Positions 22,471 to 33,600 of a stretch of DNA of 58,183 nt are shown piece by piece. Source of the stretch: Pholiota molesta (Eukaryota > Basidiomycota > Agaricomycetes > Agaricales > Strophariaceae). A program made the position numbers and the translations under genes. The notes beneath the pieces are model-generated. The model was not told the DNA's origin. It was given only the letters and a program-made list of their open reading frames with translations, and ran no database searches. Location: contig JACGCK010000256.1 of assembly GCA_014925825.1 (NCBI GenBank), positions 1 to 58,183 on the forward strand, in the 5' to 3' direction. The first letter of the stretch is position 1; the number at the start of each line of letters is the position of its first letter.

Positions 22471-22734
22471 GACAGTGGGGATAAGGATGGTGCGGAAGGT
22501 GCCAAGTATCGACGAGAAGAAACCTTATTGAAGTATTTCATTACACACGTTGCAGCCACATTGCTGTACGTTGGATTGATAACCTGACATGCTTTGTTGT
22601 TTCTATCAAACTGTTACTATAAGTATGCGGTGTACATGCAGTGTACATGCCATGGATGATCGAACTGAGCGGTTTGATTATATAATAGCATTGCATTGGC
22701 ATTGCCAGGTATGCACATATATGCGTAGACGTGT
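22471..22734. other. upstream flank of the NACHT pseudogene
   Basis: AT-rich; would hold the NACHT promoter. Contains the close direct repeat GTGTACATGCAGTGTACATG near 22630. No gene seen. Confidence 0.3.
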
Positions 22735-23163
22735 GCTATGATGGTGTGCGTGTGTTGGACACGCGCATCGCCATATTGCCTATTTTTGTTCTAACCCATG
22801 ATCACCGTATCTAGGCAGTAGTAGTACGAGGCAGTCCAGAAGAGGACGCAGATATTGATACTTTTCCATATGTCGTCGGGCGCGGTCGGTGAGTCGGGAA
22901 GAAAGCCTCAGGTTTACACATAGCCGTGGCCACTCGCACCGTCCCAGCCAATGGCCATTCGACTCGTTGGACATGCCGCTATCTTTGCTCCCGCTGTACA
23001 GAACAGATACGAAATTTTCAGAAACGTCTGTGCCGTATTGCAATGACCATGTCCCTTACCGGTCCTCTTCTGGACTGCTTCATACCGAGATACGGTGGCC
23101 ATGGGCTAAAATAAAAATAGGCAATGGCGATGCGCGTGTCGAACACGCGCACACCATCATAGC
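22735..23163. repeat. inverted-repeat element, about 429 bp
   Basis: The left arm 22735-22846 starts GCTATGATGGTGTGCG and the right arm 23063-23163 is its imperfect reverse complement ending ACACCATCATAGC. Arms of 100-110 bp with a 216 bp loop could fold as one long hairpin. A foldback MITE is the simplest reading. No clear target duplication was found next to the ends, so the borders are provisional. Confidence 0.65.
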
Positions 23164-23984
23164 GGTACCCATGCAATTTCCATGTACATTGACCACGCGC
23201 TGACGAACCAACATGCGCGCGCCCTACTATGCATGACGTAAAACCGGAGCTCTCACAGGGGCCGAGGGTGCCTCCAAGGTTCGATGCAGGATAACTGAAG
23301 CCAGTTCGCAGAGATCAGCGTCAAATGCAACGGTTAAAGCGCACGAGATCAGAAAGGAGCAGGGAGAGCAACATAGACGGGAGGAAGAGGACAGGACTTG
23401 GCGAAGGTAACCAGTAAGCGCCCATGCCCGAATCCTAGAGCGAAATTTGTGCATCGTGCACATTCAATGGAAGGGTGCCGCATGCACATACATGAATGGC
23501 TCGATAAGAAACCGCAGGATCTGATCATCCCCTGACGTCGACAGAAAAAAACAGATAAGAGATGGGGAGAGTGGGTGCTGGACCGAGGAGCTGCGACAGG
23601 ACTTGCAGGGTGCAGTCATACGAGAAAGCGATGGGACCGAAATGTTGAAGCGCAGTGATGGTAGCGTGAGGTGACAAGCTGACGGATGGAACGAGGACAT
23701 CGGTAAAGATCTGGCATTGTTCATAAATTTAGAGAGGCGATACATAGCTCGTCAATCCGCTAAGATGTTAGCCATGAGAGGACCAACATTACGCATGAAT
23801 TTGCTATCGACGTAGAGGGTTGGCGGCCGCGGGCAACGACAAAGCATTGCAATCAGGGACTGAACCAGCGGGAACGACTGGATGAAGGGATAGGAGCAGG
23901 ATGCACCGAAGGGCGGCGGCTGGCAGGACGACAGCCTTTTCATATTCACCGAAATAAGTAAACAAGTTGTGATATGCTGCTTCA
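23164..23984. other. no recognised gene
   Basis: Minus-strand open frames at 23227-23463 and 23464-23745 have no known features. They lie just downstream of the RPS17-like fragment and may be remnants of copied DNA. Confidence 0.3.
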
Positions 23985-24060
23985 GAGGCCGGGTACGCAT
24001 AACTTCATCGATGATCCGTTTGTTGGTGTGGGAGTCGAGGGTCAAGCGGGGGTAGCTGGC
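23985..24060 (-). pseudogene. ribosomal protein S17 fragment
   Basis: An 18-residue stretch, YPRLTLDSHTNKRIIDEV (24055-24002), matches the strongly conserved early part of small-subunit ribosomal protein eS17 with one change (the family has Phe or Gln where Ser stands). Upstream and downstream sequence in this frame does not continue the protein, so only one exon-sized piece is present. It is a gene relic, likely a genomic copy. The identification rests on this one segment. Confidence 0.6.
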
Positions 24061-24424
24061 ACACGGCACACAGCGATCAGCATATGCCCTCCCAACGCCG
24101 CCCCCACTGCTACTCACTATTTTTCGATCAGGATACGCGAGGCCGGCCCTCTTGGTGGTTTTGGTACGAACGCGACTTTAAATCCGAACGGTCAGCATTT
24201 TGGCCTCCAGCGAGGATAGACGACGAGCGCACCATCGTGGATTATGTCTTCGGCGTTGGGGAGAGTGGTCTGGGCGGCGAGCACAGGTTGCAGAAGTGGG
24301 GACGGGCGGCCATGTGATGAGTGCGAGGAGGGATTTCAGTTTGATTCAGGCTCAAGGGAAGAAATTGGGAAGAAACGTCGAGACATCGCCAAGTTGAAGA
24401 CTCAGAAGAGTGAGCGAGTAAGCA
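24061..24424. other. no recognised gene
   Basis: GC-rich stretch with overlapping open frames on both strands but no domain or splice structure I can support. Confidence 0.3.
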
Positions 24425-24640
24425 ACGGTAACGTGACATGCCTCGCACAATGGGCCAACGGCGCTGCCGGCGCGTCCTTCCCAATTCCCCTCGCGTTGTC
24501 CTCCTTCCATCCATCCTTACTAAGCGCATCATTCCCCTTCCATGACCTGCAGGGTTTCGACAGCCCCCCCCTCTCATAAGGCGTCCATCAACCACAGCCT
24601 ACCCATGCACACTCGCCACGGCCCATTCACTCTGCATTGT
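24425..24640 (+). repeat. dispersed repeat, second copy at about 6510-6730
   Basis: Shares AACGGTAACGTGACATG, CCATGACCTGCAGGGT, GTCCATCAACCACAGCC and CCTACCCATGC in the same order and orientation with 6510-6730, with substitutions and small gaps between. A looser relative lies at about 26155-26320, where TCCCTACTCCCAGCA also matches 24766-24780. The nature of the repeat is unknown. Confidence 0.6.
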
Positions 24641-25390
24641 TGTTTCTCTACTCCCTTCGAAGCTCGACTCCCTCAAAGTTCGACTCCCTCCATCACGACC
24701 GCAATGCAATCGCTTGCCACCGCAATGCAATCACTTGTTTGCGAACGGGCGGCTCAGGTGGGCAAGTTCCTACTCCCAGCAAATCGTGTTCGAGGCTGCC
24801 CGTCGCCTGCACGACTAGAATTGTAGGAAACGGGATTGAGACTGGGGAACGCATTACGAATCGGGATTGTCACGGCGTCGAGATCACTCGGAGAAGCGAC
24901 AAAGGAGACGTTTCACCGTTACCAGGAACATGGCCACCCTCCGCTCGATCGAGCTCTGCCTCAAGTCTATCGAAATTAGCAAGGTCTGACGCGCTTAGAC
25001 TGTGACTCTGGGGTGATATATGGCTGACCGTAGCATTTTCTAGCCACTTCAAATGATTGTGTTCAGCAATTTTGCGAAGGTCCTGTGGGCGACGGTGGCT
25101 GGAAAGGCGAACGGGGCCTTCAGCGGTTTTTGTGAAACTAGATACATCTGCATGATGTTGAAGGAAAAGTGAGCAGTGTGCCCTTCATCGAAGCCCGCCT
25201 CTTCATTAGCATATTTTCAGATAAGGGACGCGTTATCCGCTTTTCCATATCCCAGGTTACATGTCACATATTCGGCAACATTGACGACTTTCCTCCTGGT
25301 GATGCTGATGTTAACGACCCCACCATGGAATGGAAGAGCGGGAATAACCAACAAGGTATGCTTTTTTGGACTTTGTACACCTATGTAATG
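24641..25390. other. no recognised gene
   Basis: Contains a local near-duplication of CACGACCGCAATGCAATC / CACCGCAATGCAATCAC (24695-24735). Open frames such as 25169-25537 show no family signature. Confidence 0.3.
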
Positions 25391-25720
25391 TTGACGCAAC
25401 AGCGAGCAGAGCTGCTCAACCCATCTGACAAATGCACCCCACCGGTCTTTTTTCTCGACATCTCCTCCCACTTGGCCCTTGGGTCTTTGCAGCGTTATTC
25501 GTCCCTCCACGCTGTCCAGGCCGTACTCGCGCACTGAACGACATCGAAGACCCCTCTCTCCAGCCATAATACCCACAAGGCCGCAGTCGATCTCAACGTA
25601 CCCATTGCCGTCGTCGGCGACAAGCCCAAAGCGCGACGAGCACAAGCACGGTCCAGGTGTGCCTGGGTACAACAAGGTCCGGTCTGCAGATGGAGAATCC
25701 AGATGCAGTATGGTCACGGT
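25391..25720 (+). repeat. dispersed repeat, second copy at 44262-44600
   Basis: Direct-orientation match with 44262-44600 through TTGACGCAACA.CGAGCAGAG, CTGTCCAGGCCGTAC-like text, ATCTCAACGTA, GACAAGCCCAA and GTACAACA, interrupted by substitutions. One frame reads DLNVPIAVVGDKPKARR, so the repeat may derive from a gene, but no family is recognised. Confidence 0.55.
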
Positions 25721-26374
25721 AGTGGTCGCAAACTTCCGGCATTACCGACAGTCTATTATCTTTCGGCTCGAAAGCGTGTTGAGAACCCTCAAGGACATAT
25801 TATTTACTCTACAAAGCGATGTTAAATCCAGTGAGTTCATCCCACAGTGCTTCGTCATTTTTTGCCCTTAAGTCGGATAGCACAGTCCGACGATCGCAAT
25901 TCGCAATTCGCCCTTCAAATGGTACTGAGGAACAGCACCAGGCGCGATTTCCATCTCTCGAACCCCTCGAATTTACGACGTCCAGAGAAGATGGACTTCC
26001 CTAGGAGAGGTGAACAACGTCGCCAGAATGAGTGCGGCGAGCAGGCGTACGACCAAGGCTTCAGCAGGCAATATATATACAGGCTAGCGCGGCCCCATCT
26101 CCACCGCGGCACGGCGCGTCGTCCCAGCAGGCTTTGGCACACGCGGGGTCCAAGGGGGTCCATCAACCAGTGGCAACCACAGCCGCAGACATTGATCCTC
26201 ATTGATTCTTTAGTATCGGCTCCCTCCGTCACCACCGCAAGTGGACCCAATTATTCGCGAACGATCAGCAGGGGCTGGCAAATCCCTACTCCCAGCACAT
26301 TGTGTTCAACGAGGCAGCCCATCCCCGCCATATTCTAGTACACACATCACGTATTCGCCACCAGTGACTTTCCA
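25721..26374. other. repeat-derived, no gene
   Basis: Includes the looser relative of the 24.4-24.8 kb repeat at 26155-26330. No gene seen. Confidence 0.3.
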
Positions 26375-27000
26375 CCTGTGTCTGTTAACTTCATGTATGA
26401 GACCTTGTGAGTCCACCAATATGTCGCATGCATCCGGACTGCTAACCCAGCATGCGCAGCCACTCCTCCAAGCTGACTTTGAATATTGTCCTAATCAGTC
26501 AGCCTCTCCAGTAGTACTCATCACTATCATACCATGCATCCTCTGCTCGACGCTGTTGTCAGGGTCATCCAAAAAAGGAAAGTCCTCAAAAAAACGAAAT
26601 TTCAGCAGCTCACCGTTGATTGTCCTTTTCAGGGTCATTTGTCAATATTCTCACGCTTATTTATATCTCGAACTAAGAAAATAAATATATTACAAATATT
26701 ACAAATCTTGACTATACTAAATAGGGGCGCAGTAGCCCGAGCGTTACAGTGCTAGGCGCCGCCCCCGTTCGCTATGCCCGTGCCCGCGCTCGCCACACCT
26801 ACCGAGCCCGTGCCCGGGTTCGCGCCTAATGTACTCGTGGTCTCCCTACTGCGCTCAACACGCGTGCCCGTCCTTGTCATGCGCAGCGCTCGTGCCCGTG
26901 CCCGTGCTCGCCACACCCGTCATTCATGTGCCCGCGCTCGCGCACACGCTCGTGCTCCGTGCGTGCGCTCGTTGCGGCCGTCCGCATACGCGTCGTCGTC
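26375..27000 (+). repeat. left copy of an inverted repeat block (partner 43440-44025)
   Basis: The segment from AGCTGACTTTGAATATT through TCAGTCAGCCTCTC, TTTTCAGGGTCATTTGTC, AATATTCTCACGCTTAT and the GC-rich GCCCGTGCCCGCGCTCGCC run matches the reverse complement of 44025 down to about 43440. The match is patchy but keeps order. The GC-rich part gives long artefactual open frames. Confidence 0.6.
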
Positions 27001-27572
27001 GTCATAGTGTTCGCCCGCATCGTCATTGGCATCGAGAGGCGGGCCTCGTAAAACGTGGCGGCGGCGGCCGAGAAGCCGCGATGCTGCGAGCTCGACATGC
27101 TGCAGAAGGGAGGCATGTGAGTGTGAGGTGGCATTGAGGGGAGGGATTGCTTACCTGAGAAAGGGAGGCAGGATGCGCCGTCCCTCGCCGCGCCGTCTCG
27201 TCATGGCCGTGGCTGTCACGATCGACGCCACCGCCACGTGTGCTCGCCGCCGTACTTACCAGCACCCGCGTTCATCGCCTCTGGCATCCCACGGCACTCG
27301 CAGAGTGAGTAGGCAATGGGATACGACATGAGGGCTGGCATAACGAGGGCATGGATGGGGGGAGCTGCGGCTGGGCAGTCGCGGCGGTCCACGTCGACGG
27401 CGTTCCGTCGTCCTCGAGGTGTCATCGCCGCTGCCGTTGTCGCCGCCACGCGCCGTGCTCGTGCTCGTCGTTGTCGAGCGCCGCAGGAGGGCGCTCGCCA
27501 TTGTCGTCGTCGTAATCCTGGAAGTTTACCTATGGCTCGGTACGGCGTGGGCCGCAGAGCAAACCAGCCATA
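27001..27572. other. GC-rich low-complexity DNA
   Basis: Open in most frames on both strands because of CG-rich composition; Arg/Ala/Ser-biased translations with no domain. I do not call a gene. Confidence 0.4.
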
Positions 27573-28020
27573 GACGCTAGATTTCTATATGAAACCCTGG
27601 TAGTTACCTAGTAGCAGTGATAAACCCTCACCGGGAGTTACCCAGAGGGGTTTTGAGCCACGGGATTGGCTGGTGCTGTAGGGGGAGGCGGGAGGGGCTG
27701 TAGGTCACATGTGGGTGAGCGGGTGATGTCATTTAGTGCCGAGGATGCCGTGGAGGGTGGCGGGATGGGTACGGATGGATAGGGCGCCGTGGATGGGGCG
27801 GGGGCGGGGCGCGCGCTCGGGGCTGCAGCCTAACACACGTAAACAACACAGGATTTGATGCTCGGGGGCCGCGCTCGCTGTAGGGCGGCGTCGGGGGCGT
27901 TTTTGAGCGGGGAAAAAAGGCGGTATGTATATAAATAATATATGCACCTAATACCACCGTTTGCGCGCCTAGGGGAGGGCGGGAAGGGGTGGATTCGGAG
28001 GGGGGCTTATGGATGACGTT
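27573..28020. repeat. MITE-like block, inverted relative of 40690-41207
   Basis: Starting at TAGACGCTAG and running through TAGTTACCTAGTAGCAGTG, GTTACCCAGAGGGGTTTTG, GGCTGCAGCC and CTTATGGATGACGTTC, this 450 bp block matches the reverse complement of 40745-41207 closely. In the right-hand copy both ends carry TAGACGCT in opposite orientation, suggesting short terminal inverted repeats. The end motif CTTATGGATGAC also occurs at about 45030 and 45346. Confidence 0.75.
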
Positions 28021-28480
28021 CGGGATCAATTAAAACTATTGCTATTATTGGCATCAGATGACGCACTAATCTATCATTGTCTTCGGATGACGTACTGGGT
28101 ATTGGGACCGGTTGCCGGCGATCGCCCAGCACAATGCGCAGGTGCCACGCGCGATGCTCGGGTGCCGCGCTCGCTGTAGGGCGGCGTCGGGCGGCGTCGA
28201 GCGCATTTTTGGGCGGGAAAAATAGTATATAGATTATATTATATAGATAATTATTATATAAATTGACTACAATACGTTGCGGCGAGCGAGTGGAGGGGGA
28301 GGGCAATTGCTTGCGCCTGCTCCCCACCCCTGCCGACCTCCCCCCTTCGCCGCGCTTCGTTCGCGAACGTATCCCATGCATGCTCAGCCTCTCAATGTCA
28401 CTCTGGCCGCCGCCACCGCCATCGTCGTCCCTGTGCTGCATTGCTGGGCGTTGGCGCTTCTGGCAGTCATCCTCCTCGCC
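28021..28480. other. partial second copy of the preceding block, then GC-rich DNA
   Basis: 28155-28240 repeats the CTCGGG.GCCGCGCTCGC and AGGGCGGCGTCGGG part of 27850-27930, followed by the same AT-rich step. No gene. Confidence 0.45.
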
Positions 28481-29300
28481 GTCATCGTCGTCGTCGCGGG
28501 CTGGCCGTTGTCATCGCTGGCTGGCTGGCTGGCTGTCGTCGTCGCTCGCTCGCTCGCCATTGTCGTCGCTGGCTCGCTCGCTGGCTCGGTCACCGTCGTC
28601 CTTGCTGGGCGTCAGTCTTCCTGGCTCGCCATCGTCTTCGGTGGCCGTGGGGCCCGTTGTCATTAGAAGCCGGCCCGCATCCTCGTTGGAGGGGAGGGGC
28701 ACGCGGCGTCTGGAAGATGATGGTGGTTAGGAAGTGGGAGGGGTGGTCGAGGACTCGAGGGGTAGCGGCCAACGCAACGGCAGGGGCGAAACCCACCCCA
28801 ACCCGCTCGCCCTACGTCCCTATACCCATTCGCACCTCGTTCGAACCCGGTGCCTCTCAGTCTACCCGCCCGCCCCTGCTCGTCAATCGCTGACCGCTGT
28901 CGTCCTCGCTGGCGCCGTTCCCGCTCGCTGGCCGCCGTGCTCACTGGCCACCATGCTCGCTGGTCGTCCGTCCGTCGGTATGCGCAGCCGCGGCTAAGTA
29001 CAAAGCCGGCCCATTCATGCTCGCTGGCCGTCGTTCTAGGTTGCTGGCCGCCGTTCTAGCTCGCTGGCCGCCGTTCGTGTTCGCTGGCCATCGTTCGTGC
29101 TCGCGGGTCATCCGGCGTGCTCGCTGGCCGTCGTCCGTCCTCGCTAGCCGCCCTTCGTGGTCGCTGGCCATCCGTCGTCCTCATGGGCCGTGGATCTTGC
29201 CTGCTGGCTGTCGCTCGTCCTCGCTGGCCGCGTTTCGTCCTCGCTGGCTGTCGTTCGCTGCCCGTCCGCCGTGCTCGCTGCACGTCGTCGTTATTGTCCA
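28480..29300 (-). repeat. 20-bp minisatellite, left array
   Basis: From 29020 to 29259 twelve 20-bp units stay in exact register (for example CTCGCTGGCCGTCGTCCGTC), preceded at 28480-28980 by less regular, shorter units. They are the reverse complement of the unit in the array at 39931-40470. Long open frames in this stretch are by-products of the repeat. Confidence 0.8.
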
Positions 29301-29329
29301 TCGTCGTCGCTAGCTGTGGGAGGTTGTCA

Positions 29330-29400
29330 ACCCGGGACCGGCCCACATCCCTCATTGGAGGGGAGGGGCACACGGCGGGGGCTGGCACACGGCGGTGGTC
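29330..29400 (-). repeat. 40-bp block GCCGGCCCACATCCCTC..., left copies
   Basis: ACCGGCCCACATCCCTCATT with the following GGAGGGGAGGGGCACACGGC is one copy; another is at 28670-28712. They are the reverse complement of four copies at 39356-39765 and, like those, sit next to the minisatellite. Confidence 0.7.
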
Positions 29401-29474
29401 GGGGCACTCGCGCATCCGCGGCATCAAGAGGGATGGCGGCGACGGCGATGGTGAGAGGTCTTGAGGAGAGCAGT

Positions 29475-29549
29475 GAAATCAACCAAATGTTGGTTGATTT
29501 CGTTTTAAAGCGGAGTTTAAACGACCGGCAATGTGTTTGCCGGTCGTTT
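29475..29549. repeat. two adjacent perfect hairpins
   Basis: 29475-29501 has a 12-bp stem (GAAATCAACCAA / TTGGTTGATTTC) with a 3-base loop. 29519-29549 has a 13-bp stem (AAACGACCGGCAA / TTGCCGGTCGTTT) with a 5-base loop. Their purpose is unknown. Confidence 0.8.
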
Positions 29550-30135
29550 CGCCATCGTCGAGAACGTCGTGTATGTCGTCTGTAGTGCTCTAGAGCCTTG
29601 TAAAAAATTGTAATTTAGTGTATGTTGAATATTATTACAATTCAAGAGTGAACTAGATAAAAATTGGGTGTCAAAACATAGTTTTTTGCTACTTTTACAC
29701 TTGCGTGGTGATTTCCGTACTTCCACCTTCGAATGAAGATTGGTTTGTTGGGACAGATTTACAGTAGTAACATGGCTAAAAACTGTGTAATTAAATGATA
29801 GACAACATAAAGAACGGTTTTCAACAATTTTTATTAATTTTATGAATCCATACACGCAATCTACGAAAGATCGCCCAACTATGTGTTGAATTTATGAAAC
29901 TCATCTTGTCTCAAACTGAACTATGTAAGTATGGATTGATTTAGCTTCTATTATATAGACCGGGGCTATCTTAAACCCCATTAAAGTGACTCTAGATGAC
30001 TTCCAGATAGTTGGTTTACATATACATTCCAATCTGACGTCGTCCGAGACGCCGTAGACGACGACCAGCCAGTTCAAAGATGCCGGGCCGTATATCCGAG
30101 CCAATCGGGTTCGTCACGGAAATCCCCGGCATCGC
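29550..30135. other. AT-rich spacer, no gene
   Basis: Lies between the hairpin pair at 29475-29549 and the hairpin at 30136. Only short open frames. Composition is clearly more AT-rich than the GC-rich arrays to the left. Confidence 0.35.
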
Positions 30136-30162
30136 GATCAACCATGTTGAACATGGTTGATC
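30136..30162. repeat. perfect 13-bp-stem palindrome
   Basis: GATCAACCATGTT, one central G, then AACATGGTTGATC. Its ATCAACCA arm resembles the arm of the hairpin at 29475. It ends 36 bp before the Gypsy 5' LTR. Confidence 0.8.
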
Positions 30163-30198
30163 TCTCTCTTCAACCACCACTCCATCCTCCGCCGCCGC

Positions 30199-30500
30199 TG
30201 TAACGAATCGATACCCTTTTCGGACTCTATCCATGTTTCTGAGCTCAGACCGCACCACACTCCTTTTATTTCATTTTATCTTTGATTTCCATATGCTATT
30301 TCTCCACCTCCTACCCCTGTCGCTCCTTAACTATTTTTACTTTATCTCGTGACTATTTACTCGTAGGTATAAAAGCCATGTACGCAGTAGACAGTCGCCC
30401 CAGTGAATTCTAAGTCTTTAAATTGTCTTTTTGTTCGCTACCCCGTGTGCCGAAACTCCCACCGCAGTCACTACCAGTCACTGCTGTCGCTTTCGTCACA
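30199..30500 (+). repeat. Gypsy 5' LTR
   Basis: 302 bp, TG...CA ends. A TATA-like GTATAAAAG at 30367-30375 probably starts the genomic RNA about 30 bp downstream. Confidence 0.95.
30367..30375 (+). promoter_or_regulatory. TATA box of the Gypsy LTR
   Basis: GTATAAAAG in the LTR, repeated at the same offset in the 3' LTR (39169-39177). Placement upstream of the presumed R region fits a Pol II promoter; not tested. Confidence 0.6.
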
Positions 30501-30677
30501 TATTTTTGACAAGTAACAAACTCTCCTAACTCTCTCCTCTCTTCTCCTTATCGCTCGGGCACCCTCTGGACTGATCATCCAGACCATCCAGCATCAAGGT
30601 AGAAGACCCCCCAAGAACCTCCGTCATTTCCAATCTCGGTACGTTCTCTATACCTCAAGTTTTAGTTGACCATCAGT

Positions 30678-33600
30678 ATGCCTCCCCGCACAGCACGCGT
30701 TCGTGGCGGTGCCGCTCCGGCAGCGGCACGCCGTGGGAACCCGCCTCGCGCGAGTTCGCCCGCAGCCTCTGTGCGCTCCGAAAGGAGTTCCAGTCCTGCA
30801 TCCGAGACGTCCCCAAAACGCACTTACAGTGACGTTGTCGCCTCGAGACCCCCTTCTCCCGTTCAGGTTGAGAAGGAGACTGGCCCTGTAGTTGGCAGTT
30901 TAGACAGTGCACCCCACACTGTAGTATCTAGTAATATCAATAAATTTGATATGAACAGACACATTGAAACCCCCGAGAACGCGGATTCCGGAGGGTGGCA
31001 AACCGTGACTCACAGACGAGCACGGAGCCTTGAATCAGAAATAAGAACACCTAAGAGAACTGGGGCTGTGAGAGTACAGTCCCCAGAGCCATCTGCAGAC
31101 GTGCAGAATGCTATTCAGCAAGCCGAGAGAATGTTAACTCCGGCGCAGCGCGAGTTTATCGAGCGCCGTAATCTTAAGATGAGAAATAAACAACCCCCGG
31201 TTGTACCTGAGCGCTCCGAGTCCCGACAGGAAGGACCGTCGCGCGCTAAAGGAAAGAACATTGATCCCCGAGAATGGGGTAATGCGGATTTGCCTGATGA
31301 GGAATTAGATTTACAGGCCCAACAGGCGGCCTGGGAGTCTTATCATCAGCAGCATGAGACGCGACGTGCAGAAACACCTGTTGCTCGCGAGAATAATGCC
31401 GAATCGCGTGCCAGCGCATCAGCGGTGCCCGAAGCACGCGAAGTAAGCGCCGGCGAACGAGCCACGCGCGATTCGCGTTCCAGACAATCAGCTCCCGCTA
31501 AGAGTAGATTGCCTGCTGAATCCAGGCCCGATGCCCTGATCGATCCCAACTCTTTTCTCGGCGTGGCAATGCGCCAAGCCGGGAAGAAAAAGGCGGGCCA
31601 TGGAGGCGGACCTCCGGGTGATTCGTCGAGTTCCAGTTCAGATGAGCGTACTGATACGGACTCGAACAGCGAGTCGCGCAGTAAACGCCGTAAGAAATCG
31701 AGGAAGTCTAAGTCCTCGCGCTCGAGTCACAAAGCGTTCAAACCTACGACTTACGATGGCAAGTCGGATGTTCGCGCCTTTCATCGTTTCGTCAAAGAAA
31801 GTGAGGCGTACATTTCAGACAGCCACATTAAATCGAAACGGCAGGCGTTCGCGCTCTCGTATTTTCTCAAGGGGAAAGCATACGATTTCTATTTGCAAAA
31901 GGTGTCCATGACTGAGGAGGATTGGACATTACCACAATTTTATGCAGAATTGTATAACTACTGTTTCCCAATCGATCATCGCATGGAGATGCGCGAAAAG
32001 TTCAATCGGGCGAGACAACATGATAAATCGGTTACTGAGTTCGCTCACGAGCTTGAGGAACTTAGCAATTTAATCGGCTCGATAAGCGAGCGTGATTTGG
32101 TGATCAAGTTTTGGATGGGCTCTTCAGAGTCTATTCAGACTGCCCTTTGGCGTGATAGGCTTCATCCAGACACCGTCGGTTGGGATGATGTCGTCGCGCG
32201 GGCGGAAATCATCGAGATTTCAGAGCGCGTGTCGAAGTCTCGTAGTAGGCGCCCGGGGAGCTCGGTTCCTCAGCACAATAATCATCATCAGAATGGTTTT
32301 AACAATTTTAAGAGACCGTTCAACTCACCTGCGCCATCGAACAATTCGCGCGGCCAGTCCAATGGTCCCACCGGGTCGTCTGGTCGCTTTGGTTCGTCGA
32401 AGCCCAGCGTCTCGTCGAAAGGTAGTCGATTCGGCTCGTCGAGGCCGGCGAACAGTTCTGACCGTGCCAAAAGTCAGTCGTTCCGTGGAACGCCCAAGCG
32501 CGAGACGAGCCGCACCCCTCAGTTATCTGAGAAGGAAGTCGCCGAGAGACGCGCTGAAGGGCGCTGTTTCCGTTGCAATGAAACCGGGCATCTTGCTCGA
32601 AACTGCCCGCAAGGTAGCACTGTTAAACACAGTGGAAATCGCCCACCGGGCGTCGCAGCGTTCAGCATGGAACCTGTGGAAGAGTCAGACCAATCCGTGG
32701 AAGTCTTAGATAGCTTACCGTTGGGTTCCATTGAATTCGAGGATGCTGACTCAAGTTCGGATGACTTTGAGATCGTCGACAGTGAGTTGATGAGTGATAC
32801 TAGCGAGGGTTCAGTGGAGTGGTCGTTCGATGACCCTGCGCTCGAAGCCATTGAAAGAAAGTACCAGTTGGGGCCATTCACAGAACCAGTGGATGAGCCT
32901 CCTGATTTAGAAGACACGGATGTTACGTCGTCGTCGGAAGACGAGGACGATGAGAACCCCACACCCAAGCCTAAACCGCCGACTGTGCATCCGTTGGAAG
33001 AGGATGAGTACATTCGGTATCCGCGAGATCACATCGGCGATGCATACGCCACTCGCGCGACCGAGTTGCTGAACAAATGCCGTCCCTATCCAGGGGATGG
33101 ACGTTACCCTACGGATTATTTCACTGATAACAATCGATTCTTCGTTGAAAAGTCAACGCGCAAGAAGCGTTATCTTATTTATGATGACCTAACTCATTTT
33201 TGTATTGGAGTGCCCACGGCGCTCTTGCACAATGAGTGCTTTGACTTGGGTGGATGGTACGCCAAGCGCCGAGCACGGGCGCTTGCGTTAATCAAGCCCG
33301 AATTGCCACGTCGCTGCATGGGTGAAGCGCTGCGCTGGCATATGCTCGAACTACTCAAGGAAGGAATCTATTCCAGTTACCCTCCATGCAAGGGTGAACA
33401 TGATATCCTGGGTAGATTTGCAGTGGATCCCACCACTGTGGGGCCCAACCCGGACTCATATGTCATTCATGACTATGACTTAGACCTACAGACTACAATC
33501 GGGAGAAAGCTATTTAGCAATCCCAACTTTGATCTCATCCGTTGGTATCGCGAACAGGTGGTTCGTTCGGGGCGGTACGAGGAAACGTACGGCGACAACG

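Noticed and set aside
26760..29430. Many Arg/Ala/Ser-rich open frames, some over 140 residues
   Set aside because: GC-rich low-complexity DNA and minisatellite units lack stops on both strands; overlapping frames are equally open, so none stands out as coding.
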